A stretch of 64,000 bases of DNA from Microbulbifer pacificus (lineage in GTDB: Bacteria; Pseudomonadota; Gammaproteobacteria; Pseudomonadales; Cellvibrionaceae): the NCBI RefSeq assembly GCF_002959965.1, contig NZ_PREV01000027.1, positions 558,001 to 622,000 of the forward strand. The letters run 5' to 3'. This document shows positions 10,001 through 19,282 of this stretch, one piece after another (the first letter of the stretch is position 1; the number at the start of each line of letters is the position of its first letter). The notes beneath the pieces were generated by a model that was not told the origin of the DNA, did no database searches, and saw only the letters and a program-made list of their open reading frames with translations. A program made the position numbers and the translations under genes.

Positions 10001-10941
10001 GGAGTGAGACCAGCTACCGTATCCAGGCCCTGCGCGACAACGCCGACTGCGCCCGGCAGGAGTTTGATGCGCTGGCGAAGACCGCCAAGCAGGATCCGGG
10101 CCTGTCTGTGAAGCTGAGTTACGACGTCAACGAAGATATTTCTGCACCGTACATCAAAAAAGGCGTGCGTCCGAAGGTGGCCATCCTGCGGGAGCAGGGC
10201 GTCAACAGCCATGTGGAAATGGCGCATTCCTTCCACCGTGCCGGCTTCAACGCGATCGATGTGCACATGAGTGACATTCTTGCCGGTCGCGTAGAGCTGG
10301 ATCAGTTCAAAGGTCTGGTGGGCTGTGGTGGTTTCTCCTACGGCGACGTACTCGGCGCCGGTGAGGGCTGGGCCAAGACTATTCTGTTCAACGACCGCGC
10401 CCGCGATCAGTTCGAAGCCTTCTTCAATCGCAAGGACACCTTTGGCCTGGGCGTGTGTAACGGTTGCCAGATGTTCTCCGTGATCAAGGAGCTGATCCCC
10501 GGTGCGGGCCACTGGCCGCGTTTTGTGCGCAACCTGTCCGAGCAGTACGAAGCGCGCTTCGCGCTGGTGGGCGTCGAAGATTCCCCGTCCGTACTGTTCA
10601 AGGGCATGGCCGGCTCCTACATGCCGGTGGCTGTGGCCCACGGCGAAGGCCGTGTGGAGTTCGCGAGTCAGAAGGCGCTGGAAGCCTGTGAGCAATCCGG
10701 CACCATCGCCATGCGTTTCCTCAATAACAATCAGCAGATCACCGAGACCTATCCGGCCAACCCCAACGGCTCGGTCAACGGTATCACCTCCCTGTGCTCT
10801 GAAGACGGCCGTGTCACCATCATGATGCCGCACCCGGAGCGCGTCGCCCGCGCCGTCAGCAACAGCTGGCGCCCGGACGAATGGGAAGAGGATTCCGGTT
10901 GGATGCGCCTGTTCCGCAACGCGCGCGTATTCGTAAACTGA
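7063..10941 (+). CDS. purL: Phosphoribosylformylglycinamidine synthase
   Basis: This is the large single-chain PurL of purine biosynthesis: FGAR + glutamine + ATP to FGAM. It has 1292 residues, the normal length for gammaproteobacteria. It starts with the family signature [11 protein letters not shown] and has the two AIRS-like synthetase halves ([20 protein letters not shown]; later [12 protein letters not shown] and [10 protein letters not shown]). The C-terminal class I glutaminase has the sequence [10 protein letters not shown], with the nucleophile at Cys1135, the same number as in the Salmonella enzyme, plus HGEGR and PHPER for the His/Glu dyad. It is a monocistronic gene followed by a strong terminator. 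Confidence 0.98.
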   Translation: MLVLRGAPALSKFRHQKLLTQLRALQPAIGDVYAEFVHFADSKKLGKKEQALLERLLQYGPTEEKHQPEGELLLVVPRPGTISPWSSKATDIAHNAGLTQIHRLERGVAYYLSGVKLTGAERDLLAAELHDRMVESVFSDLAQAEQLFQVEKPRAMGRVDVLKGGREALVEANVTLGLALAEDEIDYLLTSFEELERNPTDVELMMFAQANSEHCRHKIFNASWTIDGEEMPNSLFGMIKNTYRLGGENVLSAYADNAAVVVGHNAGRFYPDPETREYGFSQEAIHLLMKVETHNHPTAIAPFSGAGTGAGGEIRDEGAVGRGSKPKVGLTGFTVSNLLIPGYLQPWEADYGKPERIVTALDIMIEGPIGGAAFNNEFGRPNICGYFRTFEEDFDGERRGYHKPIMLAGGYGNIREEHIEKPEFQPGAKLIVLGGPAMLIGLGGGAASSMASGSSSADLDFASVQRQNPEIERRCQEVIDQCWQLGDKNPIAFIHDVGAGGLSNAFPELVKDGGTGGKFELRNVPSDEPGMSPLEIWCNESQERYVMAVMPQDLERFQQICERERAPFAVVGEATSEKHLTLNDKQFDAKPVDLPMSVLFGKPPKMHRVAEKREAKTTAFDTSNIDLAEAAERVLRLPTVASKNFLITIGDRTVTGQVSRDQMVGPWQVPVADCGVTTVAYDSYAGEAMSMGERTPVALLDAPASGRLAVGEAITNIACAPIAQLSDIKLSANWMCAAGHPGEEEKLYRTVEAIGMDLCPALGITIPVGKDSMSMRTAWNDGGEDKAVTAPLSLVISAFSPVTDVRKVATPQLRRTQKGETELMLIDLGAGKNRLGGSCLAQVYNQLGDKPADLDDAKRLKGFFEVMQELLAEDKVVAYHDRADGGLFTTLAEMSFAGRVGIDVEIYDLGEDAIAALFSEELGAVLQVPAADADMIAMRFASVGVPAHQIGGLNDKELLRITRNGEEIFSRSRAELQQIWSETSYRIQALRDNADCARQEFDALAKTAKQDPGLSVKLSYDVNEDISAPYIKKGVRPKVAILREQGVNSHVEMAHSFHRAGFNAIDVHMSDILAGRVELDQFKGLVGCGGFSYGDVLGAGEGWAKTILFNDRARDQFEAFFNRKDTFGLGVCNGCQMFSVIKELIPGAGHWPRFVRNLSEQYEARFALVGVEDSPSVLFKGMAGSYMPVAVAHGEGRVEFASQKALEACEQSGTIAMRFLNNNQQITETYPANPNGSVNGITSLCSEDGRVTIMMPHPERVARAVSNSWRPDEWEEDSGWMRLFRNARVFVN

Positions 10942-10979
10942 TATTTTTCCCTGTCGGGAGCCTGCGTGCAGGCAAAACA

Positions 10980-11009
10980 GAAAGCCCCGGAAATCCGGGG
11001 CTTTCTTTT
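10980..11009 (+). terminator. Intrinsic terminator of purL
   Basis: An 11-bp perfect stem (GAAAGCCCCGG pairing with CCGGGGCTTTC) with a four-base loop is followed by TTTTA. It starts 39 bases after the purL stop. Confidence 0.9.
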
Positions 11010-11459
11010 ATCCGGGATTCGAATGGCAAGCGGGAGCATTTGTCTGGTTGAGGGGTAATTTCTGTCCAGCGTTGCTGGCGGGTACCTGTGTCGGGAAAGA
11101 AAAACCCATCTCCCGGGCGCCTTTTATATTCTTTGCTACACTTGAAGCAATAATCGCAATAAATTTTCAAGTATGGCAGCCGTACCGCAACGACAGGCTG
11201 AGTACATCAGCCACCTCGTTTCAGCATGCAGCAACAGGCTTCTGACGCTGCACGGTCTTATCATTGCGGATCGCCACTCCGGCACGAAATTTCCCCTCAA
11301 TTTAGTATTGCCAACTCGCGAGATCGGCACCGGTTGTGCGGCGCGAATTCCTGCGTTCGCAAACTGTGTGGGTCCCCGCCGGGCCAGGAAATAAGCTGGA
11401 AAGTTTGAATATTGAGGAAACAGAATTCACGGGACGCGAAGTCAATCAAGGAGAGCGCT
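11010..11459. other. Intergenic region with 15-bp terminal inverted repeats
   Basis: This stretch of 450 bases between the purL terminator and the TfoX-N gene has no credible gene. It contains an inverted repeat, TTGAGGGGTAATTTC at 11048-11062 and GAAATTTCCCCTCAA at 11286-11300 (14 of 15 bases complementary), bounding 253 bp. This could be a small non-coding mobile element or repeat; see findings. Confidence 0.45.
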
Positions 11460-11783
11460 ATGAGTTACAGCGAAGAACTGGTAGAGAAAGTGCGAGAGCT
11501 GTTGCCGAAAAGTGACGCCCTGACGGAAAAACAGATGTTCGGCGGTCTCGCATTCATGCTGAACGGCAACATGGCTTGCGGTGTAGTGGGGGAAGAGCTG
11601 ATGGTGCGGGTAGGGCCGGAAAACTATGACAATGCGCTGGGGGAGCGCTACACCCGCCCCATGGACTACACCGGAAGGCCGCTCAAAGGCATGGTGTATG
11701 TGGAGGAGGACGCCATCATCGAGGACCTCAACGGTTGGGTCTCCCGCGGTGTGGAGTTTGCCGAAACACTTCCCCCGAAATAG
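11460..11783 (+). CDS. TfoX/Sxy N-terminal domain protein
   Basis: This is a 107-residue cytosolic protein matching the stand-alone TfoX N-terminal domain: KVRELLPKSDALTEKQMFGGLAFMLNGNMACGV, then EELMVRVGP and a C-terminal helix WVSRGVEFAETLP. AAGGAG about eight bases before ATG 11460 fixes the start. Full-length TfoX (Sxy) activates competence genes with CRP, but this protein lacks the C-terminal half, so a regulatory role cannot be assumed. It is convergent with the CDF transporter gene. Confidence 0.85.
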   Translation: MSYSEELVEKVRELLPKSDALTEKQMFGGLAFMLNGNMACGVVGEELMVRVGPENYDNALGERYTRPMDYTGRPLKGMVYVEEDAIIEDLNGWVSRGVEFAETLPPK

Positions 11784-11805
11784 AGAAGTATGTGGCCGTG
11801 CGGGG

Positions 11806-12933
11806 TCATTGACCCCGCGCTTCCGAGTCCAGGAGTTGCGGGTTGTCCAGCTTGGATGGCGCTGCAATCCCGTCGATTTCAATGGTCAAATGTGAAACCT
11901 GTGGGCAGCGCTGTTTCAGATCCGCTTCCAGAAAATCAATCACCAGCTCCGTGGCTTCCAGAGTGGCCTGGATAATGGCACGGGTTTCGGCATAGTCCAC
12001 CACATTTTCGGTGCGGCGGTGTTCCGGAACCCGCTCCAACAGCTGCGCAAGATGCGACTGAATCCGGCTGCGCATATTGCGGGTAAGTACTTCTTCCCGA
12101 AGCTCGATTGCCGCCACAACCACCGTGTGCCGGTCATCCACAATCACAGAACGCAGATCGTGATAGCGCTCGATCTCCCGTCGGTCTTTCACGATGTCAT
12201 GAAACGCGCGCTCGGCATCCTGATCGCGAATACTGGTCAGATAGCGCATATTCACAAGGCCGAGAAAAATTGCCGTTACTCCCAGCATGAGTGCGATCAA
12301 TACGGAGAAGCTGATATCCCAGCGCGGATCTCCGGTGAGCTGGGTCATTCCGATCCCGGTTGCGGCGAGAATCACACCGGTTACGGCGATGGAATCCTCC
12401 AGTAACACCGCGATCAGCGTGGGGTCATCGGCGTCCGCCAGATAGCGGAACGGGTTGCGGACGCCCTCGGCGCGCATGCGCGACAAAAACTCTCTGCCCG
12501 CCACCAACAGAACATAACCTTCAAGTACCAGGGCAATCGCCAGCACCAACCCGGAAATCCAGATGGGGTGGATGCCGAAACCGAATATCTGGATAACATC
12601 CGGGCGTGGGAGGTGGGTGAGGTTCTGATAGGCATGCCAGGCGTGGGCGAGGCCGAGCCCGCAACCGATGGAGAACAAGCCGATGGCACTCCAGAGGTTC
12701 CATAGATATTTCTTTTGCCCGTGCCCGAAGGCGTATTCGCCATCCGCCGGCCGGCTGCCCCGATTCAAGCCAATCAACAGGAACAGTTGATTCAGCGTGT
12801 CCATCAGGCTGTGCACGGCCTCATTCATCATTGCCGCGGAGTGGGTCGCCAGAGCCGCCAGCCCTTTTAACACGGTAATAATGGCATTGACAAAAATGGC
12901 GTAAAGAACGGCTTTCTTTGAGCCCTGGGCCAT
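11806..12933 (-). CDS. Cation diffusion facilitator (CDF) metal transporter
   Basis: This is an inner-membrane metal/proton antiporter of 375 residues with about six transmembrane segments in the first 225 residues and a cytosolic C-terminal domain. TM1 begins VLYAIFVNAIITVLKG. TM2 contains the metal-site motif as HSLMD within NEAVHSLMDTLNQ. The loop AFGHGQKKYLWNLWSAIG is typical of the CDF branch often annotated FieF-like or 'cation transporter'. In TM5 the usual HxxxD site is replaced by EDSIAVTG, as in that branch. Zn, Fe or Mn are possible substrates. The divergent neighbour encodes the DUF3604 lipoprotein. Confidence 0.9.
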   Translation of the reverse strand: MAQGSKKAVLYAIFVNAIITVLKGLAALATHSAAMMNEAVHSLMDTLNQLFLLIGLNRGSRPADGEYAFGHGQKKYLWNLWSAIGLFSIGCGLGLAHAWHAYQNLTHLPRPDVIQIFGFGIHPIWISGLVLAIALVLEGYVLLVAGREFLSRMRAEGVRNPFRYLADADDPTLIAVLLEDSIAVTGVILAATGIGMTQLTGDPRWDISFSVLIALMLGVTAIFLGLVNMRYLTSIRDQDAERAFHDIVKDRREIERYHDLRSVIVDDRHTVVVAAIELREEVLTRNMRSRIQSHLAQLLERVPEHRRTENVVDYAETRAIIQATLEATELVIDFLEADLKQRCPQVSHLTIEIDGIAAPSKLDNPQLLDSEARGQ

Positions 12934-13127
12934 AAAAAAATCCTGCAGATGTCATCAGTCTTTCGTTAATCCGCGCCAATGCCGGTTTGGCGTGGATCGC
13001 CGCATTGGACACGGTTGCGATCAAGTGTGCCATAAGGTGGCGTCTACACTTGCTCTGATTTGACGGCGCGACGCAACCCGACATTGGAATACCCAGTACA
13101 ACCCGTGCCCTACCATGCGCCATACCA

Positions 13128-13153
13128 ATGGAGCTTACAGATGGAGCTTACAG
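13128..13153 (+). repeat. Tandem 13-bp duplication over the DUF3604 ribosome site
   Basis: ATGGAGCTTACAG occurs twice in direct tandem (13128-13140 and 13141-13153), directly before the ATG at 13155. The second copy supplies the GGAG ribosome site eight bases before the chosen start; the first copy contains an in-frame ATG that would add nine residues. Confidence 0.9.
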
Positions 13154-13154
13154 C

Positions 13155-15116
13155 ATGATCCGACATTCTTCCCTAAACCTGGCCGCTGCGATTGCAATGG
13201 CGATGATCGTTGTGGCTTGTGGAGAGCGTGCAGAACATGATCTGTCTCCATCCGCCAGCGGTGAGGCATCTTCCGGGCCCCCCGCCAGTACATCCTCCGG
13301 TGCGGCCCAGTCTGATGCGGAAGATACGGATCGGCAATCGGCGCAACCCGAGTCCATTCCACGCAATGCGTACTTTGGGGATACCCATGTACACACTGGT
13401 TGGTCCGCCGACGCCGGGATGGATGGCGCCATCCTTTCACCAGAGGATGCATACCGTTTCGCTACCGGTGAAGCAGTGAAATCCAATACAGGATTGAAGG
13501 CCCAGCGCGTACGTCCTTACGACTGGTTTATGATCACCGATCACTCCGATGGTATGGGCGTCATCAACGAACTGGTAGCCGGTAATCCGGAAATGATGGC
13601 CGACAAGACCCTGAAACGATGGCACGATGCGTTGAAATCCGGCGATGAAAAGGCCGCGGCGGATGCCAAGAGTGAGCTGGTTGTCATGCAGTCTCAGGGC
13701 CGGCTGCCCAAGATCGTCATGGATCCCAAATGGATGAAATCCGCATGGGAAAAAACCGTGGAGGCCGCGGAGAAATATTACAAGCCCGGAGAATTCACCA
13801 CCTTCATCGCCTACGAATGGACAGTGAATGCCGATGGCGGTGACAACCTGCATCGCAACGTGATTTTTCGGGATGACGCCAGCAAGACCCGCAATCTGCT
13901 TCCTCTCACCACCTTTGAAACCCAGGATCCGGAAAAACTATGGGCCTGGATGAAGGCCTATGAAGACAAAACCGGTGGCCGTGTGCTCGCCATTCCCCAC
14001 AATGGCAACATGTCCAACGGCCGCATGTTCGAACAGAAGCGTTTCGACGGATCACCCATGACCAAAGAGTGGGCGGAAATGCGTGCGCGTTATGAACCTC
14101 TGTATGAAGTCACACAAATCAAGGGGCAGAGCGAATCACACCCCAGTCTTTCGCCGGAAGACGAGTTCGCCAATTGGGATCTGTGGGATCGCGGCAACCT
14201 GATTCTCGCACCGAAGCCGAAGGGATCGTTCCGCTACGAATACTGGCGTCCCGCACTCAAGGACGGGATGGTGATTGAAGAAACACTGGGGGTGAATCCG
14301 TTTCAATACGGTGCCAATGGTGGCGGTGATGACCACGTAGGCCTGTCCAATCCGGTGGAGAGCAATTTCTTTGGCAAGTTCAAATCCCTTGAACCAAGCA
14401 ATAAGGAACGCTGGAAATTCCCACTGCTGACGGGCCCTTCCGGAAGTTACATGGGATGGGAGCAGTCGGCCTCGGGCGTCACCGGAGTGTGGGCAACAGA
14501 GAATACGCGGGAGGCGATCTGGGATGCCATGATGCGCAAAGAAACCTTCGCCACGACCGGTCCCTGGATGACCGTAAGATTTTTCGGCGGTTTCGACTTT
14601 AGCGAGCAAGATGCCAAGGGTGATCTTGTCGCCGAGGGCTATGAAAAAGGCGTGCCGATGGGTGGCAAGCTCACAGGCGCGCAAGACGGGCAGAAACTCC
14701 GCTTTCTGGTAGCGGCGATGAAAGATCCGGAAGGTGCAAACCTGGACCGGGTACAAATCGTCAAAGGCTGGGTGGATGGACGCGGGCAAACCCACGAAAA
14801 AGTGTACAACGTAGCCTGGGCCGGAAATCGCACCGTGGATAATTTGGGACATATCCAGCACGTGGGTAATACGGTAAACCTGGAAAACGCCACGTATGAA
14901 AACAGCATTGGTGAGGCCCAGCTGATCGGATTTTTCGAGGACAAGGAGTTTAATCCACAGCACAAGGCCGTGTATTACCTGCGGGTTATGGAAATTCCCA
15001 CGCCGCGCTGGACTCTGTATGACAAGGTGCGCAACAAGATCGAGATGGATGAAAAGGTGCCGCTGATATTGCAGGAGCGGGCGTTCAGTTCACCCATATG
15101 GTACTCGCCGGAGTAA
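13155..15116 (+). CDS. DUF3604 lipoprotein, PHP-like putative metal-dependent hydrolase
   Basis: This is a 653-residue lipoprotein. Signal peptide residues 1-21 end in the lipobox VVAC (Cys22); then comes a Ser/Ala/Asp-rich linker to about residue 70 and one long domain beginning YFGDTHVHTGWSADAG. The HxH pair (His78, His80) and later DHSDGMG, IPHNGNMS and GGGDDHVG segments are the PHP-phosphoesterase-like metal motifs known in DUF3604. The domain family has no settled substrate. The start at 13155 is chosen for the signal peptide and the GGAG eight bases upstream; an in-frame ATG at 13128 is possible. It converges on an arylsulfatase gene across a shared terminator. Confidence 0.85.
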   Translation: MIRHSSLNLAAAIAMAMIVVACGERAEHDLSPSASGEASSGPPASTSSGAAQSDAEDTDRQSAQPESIPRNAYFGDTHVHTGWSADAGMDGAILSPEDAYRFATGEAVKSNTGLKAQRVRPYDWFMITDHSDGMGVINELVAGNPEMMADKTLKRWHDALKSGDEKAAADAKSELVVMQSQGRLPKIVMDPKWMKSAWEKTVEAAEKYYKPGEFTTFIAYEWTVNADGGDNLHRNVIFRDDASKTRNLLPLTTFETQDPEKLWAWMKAYEDKTGGRVLAIPHNGNMSNGRMFEQKRFDGSPMTKEWAEMRARYEPLYEVTQIKGQSESHPSLSPEDEFANWDLWDRGNLILAPKPKGSFRYEYWRPALKDGMVIEETLGVNPFQYGANGGGDDHVGLSNPVESNFFGKFKSLEPSNKERWKFPLLTGPSGSYMGWEQSASGVTGVWATENTREAIWDAMMRKETFATTGPWMTVRFFGGFDFSEQDAKGDLVAEGYEKGVPMGGKLTGAQDGQKLRFLVAAMKDPEGANLDRVQIVKGWVDGRGQTHEKVYNVAWAGNRTVDNLGHIQHVGNTVNLENATYENSIGEAQLIGFFEDKEFNPQHKAVYYLRVMEIPTPRWTLYDKVRNKIEMDEKVPLILQERAFSSPIWYSPE

Positions 15117-15130
15117 AAAGGGGGACCGAT

Positions 15131-15166
15131 GTAAAAAGGCCCGCAGCATGCTGCGGGCCTTTTTAC
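15131..15166. terminator. Bidirectional terminator between DUF3604 and sulfatase genes
   Basis: A perfect 36-base palindrome with GC-rich core (GGCCCGCAGC...) and A5/T5 tracts at both ends lies 14 bases after the DUF3604 stop and 30 bases after the sulfatase stop on the other strand. It suits termination of both convergent genes. Confidence 0.9.
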
Positions 15167-15196
15167 CGTGCTCGGATTCGTGGCGCTCGGAAAACG

Positions 15197-16765
15197 TCAG
15201 TTGCTGGCGCCGGCACCGGCCTTCAGCTGCTCCTCGATTTTCTTGAGGTTAAACGAGCCGGGAGTCTGACTGGGTGGGTACTGTTCCATGGATTTCAGGA
15301 ATTTCGCGGCCATTTCCTGCATGGGGACCAGTACAAACGCTCTGTCCAGGAACCAGTCGTTGTACGTGTTGGCGTTGTGCTGGGCGCGTTCGAACGGATC
15401 GCGACGCAAGTTGAACAGAAGAGGAACACGCAACTCGGTGAACGGCTCCCGCCAGACTTCGAATGCCTTGCCGCGGTTTTCCAGGAATACCGCTTTCCAC
15501 GCGTCGTAACGCATGGCCACTATCTGACCGTCGTCGTTCACATAAATGAACTCGTGACGCGGTGACTCGTCGACTTTACCGGTGAAATAGTCCAGCTGGT
15601 TGTGACCGTCAATGTAGTTTTTATAGCTGCGCCCGTTAAGGCTTACGCCCTTCAGCAGCTTTTCCTTGATGTCCGGCGCGCCAGCCGCGGCCGCCAGAGT
15701 CGGCAACCAGTCCTCGTGGGAGACGATACCGTTCAGCATTTTCCCCGCCGGAAATTTTCCCGGCCAGCGCACAAAGGCGGGCACCCGGTAGGCACCTTCC
15801 CAGTTGGAATTTTTTTCACTGCGGAAGATCGTAGTACCGGCATCGGGCCAGGTGTTGAAGTGCGGACCATTGTCGGTTGAATAGAATACGATGGTGTTGT
15901 CGGCAATATTCAGTTGATCCAGGAGGTCCAGCAGCTGGCCTACTTGTTGGTCGTGCTCGACCATACCGTCCTGGTAATTGTTACCCGTGGGGCCGGAGAG
16001 ACCTTTGTGCTCTTCCTTTACATGGGTGCGAAAATGCATTCGGGTCGCATTCCACCATACGAAGAAGGGTTTCCCCGCACTCACCTGCTGCTTGATGAAG
16101 TCCATGGCCGCAGCGAGTGTTTCTTCATCCACCGTTTCCATACGTTTCTTGGTGAGTGGGCCGGTGTCTTCAATTTTTCCGTCGGCGGTAGCCCGAATCA
16201 CACCGCGTGGTCCATATTTTTTCCGGAACTCGGGGTTCTTGGGGTAGTCGCGATTCTCCGGTTCCTCTTCCGCATTCAGGTGATACAGATTGCCGAAAAA
16301 TACATCGAAGCCGTGATTGACGGGCAGATGTTCATCGCGGTCGCCCTGGTGGTTCTTGCCGAACTGGCCAGTGGCGTAGCCCAGGCTTTTCATAACCGTG
16401 GCGATGGTGACGTCGGTTTTCTGCCAGCCTTCTTTTGCGCCCGGCAGGCCAACTTTGGTCATGCCGGTGCGCACCGGTACGTTTCCGCCGATAAACGCGG
16501 CGCGTCCGGCGGTACAGGACTGCTGGCCGTAGTAATCGGTGAACGACAGACCTTCTTTGGCAATACGGTCGATATTGGGTGTCATATAACCCATCATGCC
16601 GCGGCTGTTGGCGCTGATGTTCCATACGCCGATATCGTCACCCCAGATCACCAGAATATTGGGCTTGTCCTGGGCGTGGGCCGCGGTGTTACATACAGAC
16701 AGCAGGGCCGCCGCGGCGACGCTAAGCGGCACCCTCAGCAGCCGCCGCAAGTCGAGTCTCTTCAT
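15197..16765 (-). CDS. Type I arylsulfatase
   Basis: This is a 522-residue secreted sulfatase. The signal peptide ends near NTAAHAQ (residue 32). The alkaline-phosphatase-like fold starts NILVIWGDDIG, where Asp43-Asp44 bind calcium. The modification motif is QQSCTAGRAAF with Cys84, to be converted to formylglycine; here the usual C-x-P-x-R proline is Ala (CTAGR), a variant known in a sulfatase branch. Later FGKNHQG and FYSTDNGPH supply further metal and substrate ligands. The start at 16765 has GGAGG upstream, and an extension to 16849 overlaps the upstream HAD gene. A maturation enzyme is not in the window. It is co-directional with the HAD gene 46 bases upstream. Confidence 0.92.
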   Translation of the reverse strand: MKRLDLRRLLRVPLSVAAAALLSVCNTAAHAQDKPNILVIWGDDIGVWNISANSRGMMGYMTPNIDRIAKEGLSFTDYYGQQSCTAGRAAFIGGNVPVRTGMTKVGLPGAKEGWQKTDVTIATVMKSLGYATGQFGKNHQGDRDEHLPVNHGFDVFFGNLYHLNAEEEPENRDYPKNPEFRKKYGPRGVIRATADGKIEDTGPLTKKRMETVDEETLAAAMDFIKQQVSAGKPFFVWWNATRMHFRTHVKEEHKGLSGPTGNNYQDGMVEHDQQVGQLLDLLDQLNIADNTIVFYSTDNGPHFNTWPDAGTTIFRSEKNSNWEGAYRVPAFVRWPGKFPAGKMLNGIVSHEDWLPTLAAAAGAPDIKEKLLKGVSLNGRSYKNYIDGHNQLDYFTGKVDESPRHEFIYVNDDGQIVAMRYDAWKAVFLENRGKAFEVWREPFTELRVPLLFNLRRDPFERAQHNANTYNDWFLDRAFVLVPMQEMAAKFLKSMEQYPPSQTPGSFNLKKIEEQLKAGAGASN

Positions 16766-16811
16766 GTTTTCCTCCAGGGCATCACGTCGTGTTGCGTTAG
16801 TGCAATAGGTT

Positions 16812-17822
16812 TCAGGGTTTCTCGAAGGGGAAAACCACCTTCCAGTCATTCTTCATGTCAATCACGGTCCAGCCTTTTTTGCCGGCGTCATTGAGGCCTT
16901 TGTCCAGTTTTCCGATGTGTGAGTCGCGATCGTAGGCCCACTCGCGTTTGCCATCAGTGTGATGCAGTAGAAGACCAAACCGCGCGCCATCGCCGGCGGT
17001 GGTCCACTCCAGCATCTGGTAGTCGCCATCGGAGTTGCCGGAAGCAAATATGGGTCGCTGGCCGATGTACTGATGAATACCGACGGGCTTGCCTTCCTTG
17101 TCATCGATCAGATTGATTTCCGGCAGCTTTACAATCACCGGCTTGCCATCGCGTATTTCATATTTCGCTTTGATACTGGAACCCACCACCTGATCGGGCG
17201 GAATACCATACGTCTGCTCGGCGAACACCCGCATGAAATCCACTCCGCCGCCGGAAACGATAAAGGTCTTGAACCCCTTTGCGCGCAGGTAATCGAGCAG
17301 TTCCAGCATGGGCTGGTAAACCATCTCGTTATAGGGGCGATTGGTTTTGGGATGGCGGGCGGTTTTAAGCCATGCCGCCACGTCTGACTGAAATTTTTCC
17401 GCCGTCATATTGGCGTGGGTGGCGGCGAGGATTTTCATCAGTCCTTCCTTGCCACTGGCCATAACTTTTTCGGTATCGCCCTTGAGGATGGAGGCGAAGG
17501 GTTCCTGGGTTTTCCACTCAGGGTGCTGCGGTGCCATCTTCCTGACCTGATCCAGCGCGTAGATCAGCTGGAAATAGACCGGCTGCTCCGCCCACAGGTT
17601 GCCATCGTTGTCGAAGGTGGCGATGCGCTGGTCTTGCGGCACGAAGTCCGGTGAGCCGTCGCGGGTGATCTTTTCCACAAACCCGACAATGGCCTGTTTG
17701 GTCTTTCCCTCACTCCAGGAGGGCAATGGGTCGGAGTGGGAATCGGCGAGGCTTGCGGCGGCAGCCAAAAGCAGTAGCAGCGCGGTGACGACCGTGCTGT
17801 GAAGTTTTTTCCGAATTCCCAT
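16812..17822 (-). CDS. Secreted HAD-superfamily phosphatase
   Basis: This is a 336-residue protein with a signal peptide (residues 1-26, ending SLADS). HAD motif I is FDNDGNLW (Asp71 nucleophile, Asp73), motif II lies in FIVSGGGVDFMR and motif IV is GNSDGDYQML. It is longer than cytosolic SerB-type enzymes and predicted to be periplasmic. Such secreted HAD proteins are commonly found next to arylsulfatase genes in marine bacteria. Its gene sits 46 bases upstream of the sulfatase on the same strand, so the two are likely one operon. Substrate unknown. Confidence 0.85.
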   Translation of the reverse strand: MGIRKKLHSTVVTALLLLLAAAASLADSHSDPLPSWSEGKTKQAIVGFVEKITRDGSPDFVPQDQRIATFDNDGNLWAEQPVYFQLIYALDQVRKMAPQHPEWKTQEPFASILKGDTEKVMASGKEGLMKILAATHANMTAEKFQSDVAAWLKTARHPKTNRPYNEMVYQPMLELLDYLRAKGFKTFIVSGGGVDFMRVFAEQTYGIPPDQVVGSSIKAKYEIRDGKPVIVKLPEINLIDDKEGKPVGIHQYIGQRPIFASGNSDGDYQMLEWTTAGDGARFGLLLHHTDGKREWAYDRDSHIGKLDKGLNDAGKKGWTVIDMKNDWKVVFPFEKP

Positions 17823-17995
17823 AGAGACAACTTCCCAAATACCGCAGTGAAGTACGTGTCTGAAATTGGTGCTTCTTAAACCTTAGTTCGTCTTTTCTGC
17901 TCCGGGCTATTCCGGGCTTTGGCATGAGATAATTTTTTTTTCATATCTGCAGCAAGTGAGAGTGACCATGTGGTTTTTCTGAGCGCCAAACCTGC

Positions 17996-19282
17996 TCAAT
18001 GCGTTCCATTGGGATTCAGTGGAGGCAATTCCCCGGTTCGGATATCTGAACGGTTAGTCGACTTATAGTCATCCAGTGCGCGCTCGAGTTGCTGCCACAG
18101 GGGGCCGGCGCTTTCTGTGGCGGCGGTATTTCCGTACTGGGCGCGCCCGAGGTCGAGTAGGGCACCTGAAATAGCGGATTCCCGGTAGCCGGGCATCTTT
18201 TCCAGCGCCACCACGGCGGTGAGCGCGGCGGCGTAATTGCGCTGGCGGACCGCAAGTTGCAGCCGCTGCAACGCCGCCTGCCCCGTGGTTTGCCGCCGGA
18301 CTGAACGTCGCTGGCGCAGTTGCGCAATGCGTCGAGGCAGACAGCGCCAAGCTCCCCATGCCGCAGCACCGAGCAGCGCGAGAATGATCAGCCAGTGTAG
18401 AAGGGATATCCGGCTGACCACTGAGGTACCTTTTACCCGCAGGTGTACCCCAGCGAGTGTCGCGGTCTGGATACGGCCGTCATCCAGGTTGTACCACTGC
18501 AGGGTTATCGCGGGCAGTTCGCCCCGCGTCGCGGCCTCGGCGATGTAGGTGATTTTTTCCACCCGGGTTCCGCCCCCATCGCCTCGCCCGTTGCCGTTGT
18601 CTTTAGTGTGGTCTTCGGCCCGGGGGGTATCCGCGTAAGCCGCGATGCCACTGGGTGCGGTGGTGTTCAGCATTTGCGGCACGAACATCACCGTGGAGCC
18701 CTGAATCCGGGCGGTCACGGTGCGGCTGAAACTGTCCCCGGGGCGAAGATTTTCCGGATCGCCGTCAATTTTCTGCTCCAGGGTGAGATCCCGGGCGGCG
18801 ACGTAGGGGTTCAGGTGTTCCGCCCCCTTGGGAGCGGTAACGGTGAGCCTCTCCGCCGTGAGCGGGATGGTGGCGGTGATATCGTTGGTGCCGTCGGGAC
18901 TGCGGTAATGCACTTCGACGCGGGTGGGCGGCAGCTGAAATATTCCCGGTGTCAGTGGTACCAGCCGGTATTCGCGAACCACACCCGACCAGGTGGAACC
19001 TGCAATAGTCTGGCTGGTGGAGAAGGTGGACTTTTCCGGCAGGCTCACGGACAGGTTGGGGCGGTCCAGCACCGGGAATTCCACCGGCCGGGTGAGCCAG
19101 CTAGGTACCAGTACGGTCACCTGAAACGTAACGGCCTGGCCGGGGACGATTTCTGTCTGCGACAGCCTGGTCTGGACAATGGGCTGGCTCTTTTTGCCGG
19201 GTTGCGCGCCGGCACCGGAGAAAAATGCCATGCAGACGAGCAGGGCGCATACAGCGCAAAACGGGTGGCGCCGGGCCTTCAT
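17996..19282 (-). CDS. batD: BatD-like protein (Bat aerotolerance operon)
   Basis: This is a 428-residue exported membrane protein: signal peptide (residues 1-27), then tandem beta-sandwich regions (QTEIVPGQAVTFQVTVLVPSW; DPENLRPGDSFSRTVTARI), a transmembrane helix (LHWLIILALLGAAAWGAW, about residue 300) and a cytosolic tail with basic helical segments. This is the usual BatD/oxygen-tolerance architecture. Start ATG 19282 overlaps the stop of the upstream gene by four bases, showing translational coupling; a longer open frame to 19375 runs into that gene and is rejected. Last gene of the moxR-bat operon. Confidence 0.85.
   Translation of the reverse strand: MKARRHPFCAVCALLVCMAFFSGAGAQPGKKSQPIVQTRLSQTEIVPGQAVTFQVTVLVPSWLTRPVEFPVLDRPNLSVSLPEKSTFSTSQTIAGSTWSGVVREYRLVPLTPGIFQLPPTRVEVHYRSPDGTNDITATIPLTAERLTVTAPKGAEHLNPYVAARDLTLEQKIDGDPENLRPGDSFSRTVTARIQGSTVMFVPQMLNTTAPSGIAAYADTPRAEDHTKDNGNGRGDGGGTRVEKITYIAEAATRGELPAITLQWYNLDDGRIQTATLAGVHLRVKGTSVVSRISLLHWLIILALLGAAAWGAWRCLPRRIAQLRQRRSVRRQTTGQAALQRLQLAVRQRNYAAALTAVVALEKMPGYRESAISGALLDLGRAQYGNTAATESAGPLWQQLERALDDYKSTNRSDIRTGELPPLNPNGTH

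Noticed and set aside
11008..11030. GGATTCGAATGG resembling a tRNA T-arm
   Set aside because: No acceptor stem, anticodon arm or CCA end surrounds it.
15914..16894. Open frame opposite the sulfatase gene
   Set aside because: Antisense shadow; the sulfatase and HAD genes explain the locus.
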